Positions 7,721-14,593 of a stretch of DNA of 64,000 nucleotides are shown here, piece by piece. A program made the translations under genes and the position numbers. Source of the DNA: Candidatus Woodwardiibium gallinarum (GTDB lineage Bacteria; Bacillota; Clostridia; Oscillospirales; CAG-382); the NCBI GenBank assembly GCA_904419545.1, contig CAJFRY010000001.1, positions 1-64,000 of the forward strand, in the 5' to 3' direction. Position 1 is the first letter of the stretch; each line of letters starts with the position of its first letter. The notes beneath the pieces are model-generated. The model searched no databases. It worked only from the letters and a program-made list of their open reading frames with translations, and was not told where the DNA came from.

Positions 7721-8356
7721 ATGAACCTGTTTTTTACGAGATATACCCGCTGCCCCTGGTGCGGCAAAAGGACAACCGCCGGATATAAAAAGATTGAGAT
7801 GAGACTTGGTTTAGGAGAATATCGCTGCGAAAGCTGTAAAAATATCTACTGGATAGACAGGGCGCATTCTTATAGTGTAATAACGCTTCTGTTTGCCGCA
7901 GTTTTTTTATGCGCAATCTTTGCGGCTTATATCCATTGGTCTTTCTTGCTGTTCAGCATTCCCATAATTGCTTCCATCCCTTTCCTTGCGTACCGATATT
8001 GTCTGCGATACAAAAAGATCCCTTCCTCCGATACATCGGGCATCAACCCAAGCTGCTATACCGAGCGTCTGCTGGAGGAAAGCGTGGCGGGACAGATTGA
8101 AAACGGCGTTTTCGTACACAAAGGAGAGATATTGACGACGGTCGCCGATTTTGACGACTTTCCCTGCTTCGAGACGGCTTCCCCTGTCATTATTGCGAAG
8201 GCCACGACGTCCGGTCAAATCGCGTTCACCTTTCTGTATGAACACCCTGACAATGCCGCGGTTTTGCGGAAATATATAACGCTTTACCGCGACGGCGAGC
8301 GAATCGCCGTACATACAGATACGCCCTTCATAGGCAGTGGAAAAATACTTCGATAA
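7721..8356 (+). CDS. Zinc-ribbon membrane protein, possibly truncated by a stop codon
   Basis: The 211-residue protein starts with a four-Cys ribbon (CPWC near residue 12 and CESC near residue 37), then two adjacent hydrophobic helices (about residues 55-95) and a ~110-residue soluble C-terminal part of unknown fold. ATG 7721 follows CGAGGAG. The TAA at 8354-8356 is followed in the same frame by 44 more sense codons ending at TGA 8489-8491. That extension contains a convincing membrane helix (LILLDLLVPVSYVLLLLAG), so the ancestral protein was probably longer. No family is recognised. Confidence 0.65.
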   Translation: MNLFFTRYTRCPWCGKRTTAGYKKIEMRLGLGEYRCESCKNIYWIDRAHSYSVITLLFAAVFLCAIFAAYIHWSFLLFSIPIIASIPFLAYRYCLRYKKIPSSDTSGINPSCYTERLLEESVAGQIENGVFVHKGEILTTVADFDDFPCFETASPVIIAKATTSGQIAFTFLYEHPDNAAVLRKYITLYRDGERIAVHTDTPFIGSGKILR

Positions 8357-8628
8357 AAGACTGATCTTATCCTTCTTGACTTACTGGTGCCAGTTTCCTA
8401 TGTGCTGCTCCTGCTGGCCGGAAAGAAGACCGCCCACGATCCGTCCGAGTCGCTGCCGGAAACAAAGCCGGAGCAGGATTCCGCCGGCTGACGGCACTTC
8501 CGCGAATTCGATGCCGCAGCCGGCGGTTAGGTCATACTGAAAAAATAGAGACAAGTGCAAATTGCCCATTGTGACATTTGCTGCCCGAATGTACCCCGAC
8601 CCATATTAAAACGAACAGGAGAATGAAC

Positions 8629-9681
8629 ATGAAAATCCAAAAGCTCGCTGTCCTCTGTATCCTGCTATGTCTGCTCTGTGCAGGATGTACGGAACCGCAA
8701 ACGGACGAATCAGCCGCCGTTTCGGAAACTTCATCAGAAGCCCCAATAGACTCAAGCCCGATCCGGAAGCCCGACGAACCGCTTGTCTTTTGTCTCGAAC
8801 CGCTATATTATTATGGTGAGGATGATTTAATCTATATTGAAGAGAATATAAACGGAAAGGAGACTACTATAAATAATCCATATTTTTTGCCATATTTTCC
8901 TAGGTGTTACGCATGGCATCTGATGCAGGAGGGCTATTATGAATTGCCATCTTCCTTTGAAATGACGCCGCCGATTACCGCCACAATTATGGGGCATGAT
9001 TACACAGGCGTATATGAGATAAGCACAACGGATCAATATCAGCATCGAATCGACCGTTATCACTTTTCGGTAAGAGAAGGCGATACGTTCAGTTCTTTCA
9101 ACTACGATGTGAAGCGGCAGAAAGTGGTCGGATTTCGATTCTGGTTTGATTTTCCGGAAGAATACTATGAGCTTACAACGATAATGGATGTGGAGGAAAA
9201 AAAGGAGCGATGTTTGGAGGCGGTAAAAACGCAAACCGGTATTCGTGAGGGTTGGGTAGAAAGCGAAGCGAATCGGAATATTTCCGGTTATACGGAGTTT
9301 CTGTTCAGCCAATATCAGCATAATGTCCGCGTAGCAAATGTTCTCGTAAAAGCCGATGAATACGGCCGTGTCATTATGATGGACTGGTCAGGGGTTGGTG
9401 ATTTTCCAAATGTTCGCGTCCCCGACTGGGAAGAGGAATACTATTTGGATTGTGTAAAGAAAAAATTGATATCCGCATATCAAATGCCTGAAGCAATAGA
9501 GGAGGTGCTCGAAGTTAAAGATTTTGCCATCGTATCGGATTCTATGTACTACCTCGCCGTCCCGGAACTATGCGTGGATACGGTGGCGTTTACCGTCACA
9601 TATACCACCGTGCAAGCCGATGGTACGGAAATTGAGCGGGATGCCCTTTTTGCGCTTGCTTATCAGCCCCATAAAGGCTAA
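8629..9681 (+). CDS. Probable lipoprotein, paralog of the 6422-7345 protein
   Basis: The 350-residue protein has an n-region MKIQK, a hydrophobic core and a CAGC lipobox with the acylated Cys near residue 20. An Asp/Ser/Pro linker and an exported domain rich in Tyr and Glu follow. The motif VRVPDWEEEYYLDCVKKKL corresponds to VNVPEWPEEFYLNIAEEKL in the upstream paralog. ATG 8629 was chosen over 8623 because AGGAG at 8617-8621 then has 7-base spacing. A strong terminator follows. The substrate or partner is unknown. Confidence 0.7.
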   Translation: MKIQKLAVLCILLCLLCAGCTEPQTDESAAVSETSSEAPIDSSPIRKPDEPLVFCLEPLYYYGEDDLIYIEENINGKETTINNPYFLPYFPRCYAWHLMQEGYYELPSSFEMTPPITATIMGHDYTGVYEISTTDQYQHRIDRYHFSVREGDTFSSFNYDVKRQKVVGFRFWFDFPEEYYELTTIMDVEEKKERCLEAVKTQTGIREGWVESEANRNISGYTEFLFSQYQHNVRVANVLVKADEYGRVIMMDWSGVGDFPNVRVPDWEEEYYLDCVKKKLISAYQMPEAIEEVLEVKDFAIVSDSMYYLAVPELCVDTVAFTVTYTTVQADGTEIERDALFALAYQPHKG

Positions 9682-9716
9682 TGCGCAACAGCGTCATTAT
9701 CGCAATCGTCAAAATA

Positions 9717-9749
9717 CCGGCAAGCAGGGATGCTTGCCGGAATTTTTTT
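9717..9749 (+). terminator. Rho-independent terminator
   Basis: A perfect 10-bp stem (CCGGCAAGCA / TGCTTGCCGG) with a GGGA loop is followed by AATTTTTTT. It ends the lipoprotein transcript. Confidence 0.9.
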
Positions 9750-9770
9750 ACACAAATATGCAAAACCCTC

Positions 9771-9799
9771 TTGAAAAAGAACATATGTTCTTGTATAAT
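9771..9799 (+). promoter_or_regulatory. Strong sigma-A promoter (TTGAAA-17-TATAAT)
   Basis: The -35 box (9771-9776) and a perfect -10 box (9794-9799) are 17 bases apart, about 50 bases before the small zinc-ribbon gene. The spacer is almost entirely filled by a perfect palindrome, listed separately. Confidence 0.85.
9779..9790 (+). promoter_or_regulatory. LexA-type SOS box (GAAC-ATAT-GTTC)
   Basis: GAACATATGTTC is a perfect inverted repeat that matches the Gram-positive LexA/DinR consensus GAAC-N4-GTTC; with flanks the palindrome is 16 bp (9777-9792). It sits between -35 and -10, so bound LexA would block RNA polymerase. Control by LexA is inferred from the match and the position. Confidence 0.75.
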
Positions 9800-9849
9800 G
9801 CTTACATCATATCCCGATAAAGGAAAATAATAACAGGAGGCGTAAAGCT

Positions 9850-10047
9850 ATGATCAGGGTCAACTACATTGCGGACAGCTACCAGAAGGCATATGATTTT
9901 GTATACTGTCCGATTTGCAAAAAGGGCCGTTTGTGCGACAAACCGCGGGCGGCCGCAGTCTCGTTAGAGAAGATTCCCGTAGGCGCACACGTCGTTTTGA
10001 AGTGTCCCAAATGCGGTTCCCATTTTGCCGTTTCCACAGTTCGTTGA
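9850..10047 (+). CDS. Small zinc-ribbon protein, probably SOS-regulated
   Basis: The 65-residue protein contains CPIC near residue 20 and CPKC near residue 56, a likely four-Cys zinc ribbon, separated by a basic, Ala/Val-rich segment. ATG 9850 follows CAGGAGG with good spacing. It is a single-gene unit, with its own promoter carrying a LexA-type box and a terminator at 10122. A damage-induced nucleic-acid-binding or regulatory role is plausible but inferred. I do not recognise a named family. Confidence 0.7.
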   Translation: MIRVNYIADSYQKAYDFVYCPICKKGRLCDKPRAAAVSLEKIPVGAHVVLKCPKCGSHFAVSTVR

Positions 10048-10121
10048 GATCGTTCCACTGAAACATTATCCAACATTATCATAGTACATAGTCACAACCG
10101 AAGTTTTTACCGGACGAGTTA

Positions 10122-10162
10122 GGGCATGACAATCGCTTAGAGGCTTTTGTCATGCCCTTTTT
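10122..10162 (+). terminator. Rho-independent terminator
   Basis: GGGCATGACA and TGTCATGCCC form a 10-bp stem with a 16-base loop, followed by TTTTT. It ends the zinc-ribbon transcript. Confidence 0.8.
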
Positions 10163-10210
10163 GTTATCCGTTTTTTCTGTTTCTGCAAATCAGAAAAGGA
10201 GGTCGAAACG

Positions 10211-10708
10211 ATGAAGCAATTCCATAAGACAAGTTATTCCAAAAACAAGGGCAGCGAGGACATCGTGTACCGCAGTGTGACGGGGGATTATTCCATCTCT
10301 CAGGAGGCGTTTCTGGACAGCGATCCGGCTCTGCGTGCGGAGGACTACGCTTTTTTCAAGCGCTGGTCGGATGAAAATTACAGGGCTGAGGACAGCCGGG
10401 ACGCAAAAGAAGCCAGACGCGTGCTGCCGCTGGAGCATATCTCCGCTCTGTCCGCTCCGGCCGGGGAGGAAGGGATATGCGCTGACGGCTCGGACGATCT
10501 GCGCAGTCTGGAAAATGCGCAAAGAATCCTGAACGCCGCTGCGCTGACGCCTGTTCAGAAGCGCAGGCAACTGGTTCTGCACTTTAGAGCTGATCTGCGT
10601 TTCCGGTCATGTATTTCGCAATGCGGTCTGCCTTATTTTTTTCGCGATTTTCCTGAGCGGTCGTCGGTACTTGAAAAGCAGCATTTGACCGGATTTTTTG
10701 ATGGTTGA
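10211..10708 (+). CDS. Sigma-70-like small protein with decayed C-terminus
   Basis: The N-terminus (KNKGSEDIVYRSVTGDYSIS, then ALRAEDYAFFKRWSDENY) resembles a family of short sigma-70-like proteins common in Clostridia, often on mobile elements. LTPVQKRR marks the usual entry to region 4. The following helix-turn-helix, where one expects FREIA-xx-EG-x-SY, reads FRSCISQCGLPYFFRDF, so key residues are lost. The ATG at 10211 has AAAGGAGG upstream. It may be inactive. The family assignment is from remembered sequence pattern and should be checked. Confidence 0.5.
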   Translation: MKQFHKTSYSKNKGSEDIVYRSVTGDYSISQEAFLDSDPALRAEDYAFFKRWSDENYRAEDSRDAKEARRVLPLEHISALSAPAGEEGICADGSDDLRSLENAQRILNAAALTPVQKRRQLVLHFRADLRFRSCISQCGLPYFFRDFPERSSVLEKQHLTGFFDG

Positions 10709-10998
10709 TATTTTATAAGCAATAAAAACGTTTTCCTCCGGCAAATAGGAAGCCGCACGATTTCAAAAATCGGTTCTTTTTAACTGATTTTATGGATTAC
10801 AGACATTGTAACAAGGTGTATTCCCAAAAGAACGTTGCTCCGCTTCTGCGGGAGATGCGGGGGGTTATACAAATTTGTGCAAAAAAACTGCACTTGAACA
10901 AAGCCGTTGTGCCTTGACGCTTTCGGCTTTTAAGGCTTTTCGTTTTGTCCGGTTCGCGCTATAAAGCAATTGGCCGTTTTTTCATCCATATTTTCCTT
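10709..10998. other. Intergenic stretch between convergent units
   Basis: No gene is supported. Small inverted repeats (around 10767-10781 and 10899-10936) may terminate the sigma-like gene or the histidine kinase gene that ends from the other side. Confidence 0.4.
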
Positions 10999-12225
10999 TC
11001 AGGCCGGAAAGGACGCCGTGATTCGGAAGTCGTGGCCGGTCTGGGTGTCGGCTTGGATTTTGCCGCCATGCGCGGTCACGATGGCTTTGGCGACCGACAG
11101 CCCGATGCCATACCCGCCGGTCGCGGAACTGCGTGACGGGTCGGTACGATAAAAACGGTCGAATACCCGCTCCAGCTCCGCCGGCGTAATTTCCGTACCC
11201 GTAGGATTGGATACGCTCAGGCATAGTGTTCTGCTTTGCGCGGCGAAGCGGAGTGCGATTGTTCCGTCCGCAGGCGTGTATTTCAGTGCGTTATCCAAAA
11301 GCAGCAGAACCAGTCGCTGGATGGCTTTGTCATTGCCGCGCAAAGTAAGCATCGGCTGAATGCTGCATATAAAGCGTTTTCCTTGCTGCCGTGCAAGCGC
11401 CTGAAAGGGAGCCGCCGCGTCGCTGATGACCTCTGACACAGGGAATTCGATCAGCGGCAGCGCGTTCTCCGATTCCTCCATACGGGACAGCAGGGTCAAG
11501 TCGTTGGTCAGCTCCGACAGTCGTCGGGTCTGTTGCCGGATGTCCTGTAAACTTTCGTTTTCGCCAAATTCCATCTCCAAAATATCCGCATTTGCCTGGA
11601 TGATGGTCAACGGCGTTTTGATTTCGTGACCGGCATCGGTGATGAAGCGCTTCTGCTTTTCGTAACTCTCTGAAATTGGCCGCAGAATCCTGCCTGAGAA
11701 AAAGCAGAACAGCAGGGAAACGATCACAAATCCAGCCAGTGCCACGATCAGACTTGTGTACAGAAATTGCCGGAATGCATCCAGCGACCGGCCGCAGTCG
11801 AGAAACACAATTCGGCGCCCGCCATTCTCTTCCGCGCACATATAACGATATTGGCCGGCAAAACCCCGTTCGGCGCCGCTGTTCAGAGCCGAGAAGGCGT
11901 ATTCGATTGCCGTTTCGTCGTCCACTGCGGAAATGCGGCTCGTGTCCGTGCGCAGGATGTTGCCGTCACTGTCCAGCAGCACCGAGAAGTACCGGCTCTC
12001 ATACGGCAGCTCCGGAGTCATATTGCGCGGCGGTCGGGTCCCTTTGTCTGCGCCGGGATCGGGAAATTTCCCCTCGTTGCGGACAAGCAGCTCCAGAGTT
12101 TGATCGGCTTCGTTGACGACAGCGCAATAATTGATGACGTTCATGCTCGTTACGATGACCGTAAAAAGAGCAAAAAGGGAACCCATAAGCAAAAGCGTAA
12201 ATTTCAGACGAAGCCTTCGGATCAT
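10999..12225 (-). CDS. Sensor histidine kinase
   Basis: The 408-residue two-component kinase has a transmembrane helix at about residues 9-30, an extracytoplasmic sensor of ~120 residues and a second helix near 155-178. The phospho-accepting His follows in GHEIKTPLTII (about residue 199), then N-box text (LLLDNALKYTP) and the G-box GGYGIGLSVAKAI. It should phosphorylate the response regulator encoded just upstream; the two genes overlap by 4 bases (ATGA). The signal is unknown; the divergent surface cluster suggests an envelope-related cue. Confidence 0.93.
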   Translation of the reverse strand: MIRRLRLKFTLLLMGSLFALFTVIVTSMNVINYCAVVNEADQTLELLVRNEGKFPDPGADKGTRPPRNMTPELPYESRYFSVLLDSDGNILRTDTSRISAVDDETAIEYAFSALNSGAERGFAGQYRYMCAEENGGRRIVFLDCGRSLDAFRQFLYTSLIVALAGFVIVSLLFCFFSGRILRPISESYEKQKRFITDAGHEIKTPLTIIQANADILEMEFGENESLQDIRQQTRRLSELTNDLTLLSRMEESENALPLIEFPVSEVISDAAAPFQALARQQGKRFICSIQPMLTLRGNDKAIQRLVLLLLDNALKYTPADGTIALRFAAQSRTLCLSVSNPTGTEITPAELERVFDRFYRTDPSRSSATGGYGIGLSVAKAIVTAHGGKIQADTQTGHDFRITASFPA

Positions 12226-12893
12226 GGCGCTTCCTCCAGCGAATATCCCGCGTTTCTGTGCGCCTGAATCTGTATATCGGCGTGGAGGGCAGTCAGCTTC
12301 TTGCGCAGATAGGAGATGTATACCCAGACGACGGTGATCTCCGTTTCGCTTTCATAGCCCCAGATTTTTTCCAGAAACCGCTCTGCGGGAATAATGTGAT
12401 GCGGATTGGCCATCAGCAGTTCGCACATCTGGAATTCCTTGTTTGCCAGCCGGAAACTGCCCGTCGGGGAGGACAGTGTGAAGGTGGAACGATCCAGTGT
12501 GATGCAGCCGAATGTCAGCTTGGAATCGGCCGATGTCCTGCTGCGGGTGATTGCACGCAGTGTGGCAAGCAGCTCCTTGGTATCGAAGGGCTTGGTCAGA
12601 TAATAATTCGCGCCGCTGTCCAGACCCTGCACCTTGTCGTCCACCTCCGATCTGGCTGTCAGCAGCAGCACCGGAATCTGACTGCCCTTTGCCCGCAGCC
12701 GTTTCAATACGGCAATCCCGTCCATTTTCGGCATCATAATGTCCAGCACGGCGACGTCATATTGGCCGGAGTCCAGATATGCAAAGGCGTCTTCTCCGTT
12801 TTCTACGGCGTCAACGGTATAAAAATTTTTTTCAAAGATTTTCACGAGCGCTCGGGCCAGCGGCCGCTCGTCCTCTGCAAGCAAAATGCGCAT
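12222..12893 (-). CDS. OmpR/PhoB-family response regulator
   Basis: The 223-residue regulator has an N-terminal receiver domain: acidic residues in AEDE (residues 6-9), the phosphorylation site Asp51 in VLDIMMPKMDG, and Lys near 101 in LTKPF. A C-terminal winged helix (residues ~130-218) ends VVWVYISYLRKKL. It is the partner of the overlapping kinase gene. OmpR-type regulators bind direct repeats with about 11-bp periodicity; such a repeat lies in the promoter of the divergent operon, about 95 bases upstream of this gene. Confidence 0.94.
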   Translation of the reverse strand: MRILLAEDERPLARALVKIFEKNFYTVDAVENGEDAFAYLDSGQYDVAVLDIMMPKMDGIAVLKRLRAKGSQIPVLLLTARSEVDDKVQGLDSGANYYLTKPFDTKELLATLRAITRSRTSADSKLTFGCITLDRSTFTLSSPTGSFRLANKEFQMCELLMANPHHIIPAERFLEKIWGYESETEITVVWVYISYLRKKLTALHADIQIQAHRNAGYSLEEAP

Positions 12894-12981
12894 ACATGTA
12901 TCACGCTCCTTTGGGATTTCCCACCTATATTCTGCACACCAACATTAAACGGGCTTAAAAAGAAAAAGTCGGTATCCTTTT

Positions 12982-13012
12982 TTGACTTCGGTTAAGGTTC
13001 GGCGCCTATACT
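12982..13012 (+). promoter_or_regulatory. Promoter with long spacer and 11-bp direct repeat (probable response-regulator site)
   Basis: TTGACT (12982-12987) and TATACT (13007-13012) are 19 bases apart, longer than optimal. The spacer holds TTCGG-N6-TTCGG (12987-13002), a direct repeat with an 11-bp period as used by OmpR/PhoB proteins. I infer a promoter controlled by the adjacent two-component system that drives the VTC operon. Confidence 0.45.
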
Positions 13013-13164
13013 TGATTATGAAAGGAAGGCGTCGAGGTATGCGTCGGCTTATACTGCCGCTTAAAACCGTGATGTTTGCGGCGTTTCCTATGCGAATTCC
13101 TGAAGCCTTGCCTATATTTCACGGGAAAGGAGGCTTTCGCGCTGCGAAAGCAACGTTCAACGCT

Positions 13165-13884
13165 ATGGCGGTCCAAACGGTTTTTCAACGATATGAAATG
13201 AAATATCTGCTCACCCCCGAGCAAAAGGAGACGGTACTTCGTGCGATGCAGCCTTATATGGAGCCGGACCGGTACGGACGCACCTGTATCCGCAATCTGT
13301 ATTATGATACGGATACCTACCGTCTCATCCGCCGTTCGATCGAACGGCCGGTTTATAAGGAAAAGCTCCGCGTCCGCAGCTACGGTCGGGTCGGACCGGA
13401 TGGCATCGTGTTTGCGGAGCTGAAGAAGAAGTATAAACACACCGTCTATAAACGCAGGCTCCCACTGCGTGAGCAGGAAGCGGCCGATTGGCTTGCCGGA
13501 CGGCGGGACTGTCCCGTACAATGTCAGATCGCGGCGGAAATCGATTATTTTCTGCATTATTATGAGACGCTCCGTCCGGCAGTTTTCCTGTCCTACGAGC
13601 GCGAAGCCTTTGCCGCGCTTGACGGCAGCGCTTTCCGCGTCACCTTTGACGAAAACATTCTCTGCCGGCAGGGGGAGCTCACGCTGGATTCCGAGGCGTA
13701 CGGCACGCCCGTTCTCGAGCCGGGCCGGATATTGATGGAGCTGAAATGCGCAGGCGGCATTCCGCTGTGGATGACACATGTGCTCTCTGCAGAGCGGATC
13801 TACAAGACTTCGTTCTCCAAATACGGCACGGCGTATCAAAACATTCTGCTCCCCGCGCGGAAGGAGGCCGTCGTTTATGCTTGA
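13165..13884 (+). CDS. VTC-domain protein (polyphosphate-polymerase-like)
   Basis: The ~239-residue protein has the VTC domain: FQRYEMKYLLT at the start, RNLYYDTD, and Lys/Arg-rich KEKLRVRSYG and ELKKKYKHTVYKRR strands lining the tunnel, then FLSYEREAF and ILMELKC. In yeast the VTC core makes polyphosphate; bacterial homologues near DUF4956 and CotH-like genes are poorly characterised. The start is uncertain: ATG 13165 fits the family N-terminus, but the AAAGGAGG (13126-13133) is 31 bases away and a 7-bp hairpin lies between. The gene overlaps the next by 8 bases. Confidence 0.85.
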   Translation: MAVQTVFQRYEMKYLLTPEQKETVLRAMQPYMEPDRYGRTCIRNLYYDTDTYRLIRRSIERPVYKEKLRVRSYGRVGPDGIVFAELKKKYKHTVYKRRLPLREQEAADWLAGRRDCPVQCQIAAEIDYFLHYYETLRPAVFLSYEREAFAALDGSAFRVTFDENILCRQGELTLDSEAYGTPVLEPGRILMELKCAGGIPLWMTHVLSAERIYKTSFSKYGTAYQNILLPARKEAVVYA

Positions 13885-14572
13885 CAATTTGTTTAAGGGC
13901 CTGTTCGACACGGCGCTGACCGACGTGATCGGAGTGACCGATTTTCTGCTTTGCCTCGGCTTTTCGCTGCTGCTTGGCCTGCTGATGGCCTTCGCCTATA
14001 TGTATCGCACACGCTATACGAAAAGCTTTGTGGTTACGCTGGCGCTGCTGCCGGCTGTGGTCTGTGTCGTGATTATGATGGTCAACGGCAACGTGGGGAC
14101 CGGCGTCGCCGTTGCGGGCGCTTTCAGCCTCGTTCGTTTCCGTTCCGTCCCCGGCACGGCGAAGGAGATCGGAGTCCTGTTCCTCGCGATGGGCGTCGGA
14201 CTGATCGCAGGGATGGGCTATCTGGCTTTCGCCGCACTGTTTACCGTTATCATGTGCGCCGTTTTTATGCTGTATAACCGACTGGATTTCGGCGCAAAGA
14301 AGAATGCGCAGGCTTATAAAACGCTCACGATTACCATCCCGGAGGAGCTTGATTACGCAGGCGTTTTTGACGAGATTTTCGCGCAGTATACCGTCTCGTA
14401 TGAGCTGATGACCGTAAAAACGACCAATATGGGCAGCCTTTTCCGCCTGACCTATCACATCGTGCTGCGCGACCCGGCAGGAGAAAAGGAAATGATTGAT
14501 AAGCTCCGCTGCCGCAACGGCAATCTGGAGATCATTGTTTCCAGACAGGAGACGGCGAGCGCGGAGCTATGA
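13877..14572 (+). CDS. DUF4956 membrane protein
   Basis: The 231-residue protein has four transmembrane helices (about residues 18-38, 45-65, 68-90 and 98-130) and a cytoplasmic C-terminal domain of ~90 residues. The conserved loop AGAFSLVRFRSVPGTAKEIG between helices is typical of the family. ATG 13877 lies inside the end of the VTC gene with GAAGGAGG upstream, so the two are coupled. DUF4956 genes are regularly next to VTC genes; a role in transporting or sensing a polyanion is a common guess but unproven. Confidence 0.88.
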   Translation: MLDNLFKGLFDTALTDVIGVTDFLLCLGFSLLLGLLMAFAYMYRTRYTKSFVVTLALLPAVVCVVIMMVNGNVGTGVAVAGAFSLVRFRSVPGTAKEIGVLFLAMGVGLIAGMGYLAFAALFTVIMCAVFMLYNRLDFGAKKNAQAYKTLTITIPEELDYAGVFDEIFAQYTVSYELMTVKTTNMGSLFRLTYHIVLRDPAGEKEMIDKLRCRNGNLEIIVSRQETASAEL

Positions 14573-14593
14573 CAAAGGGAGGGAAACATCCGT

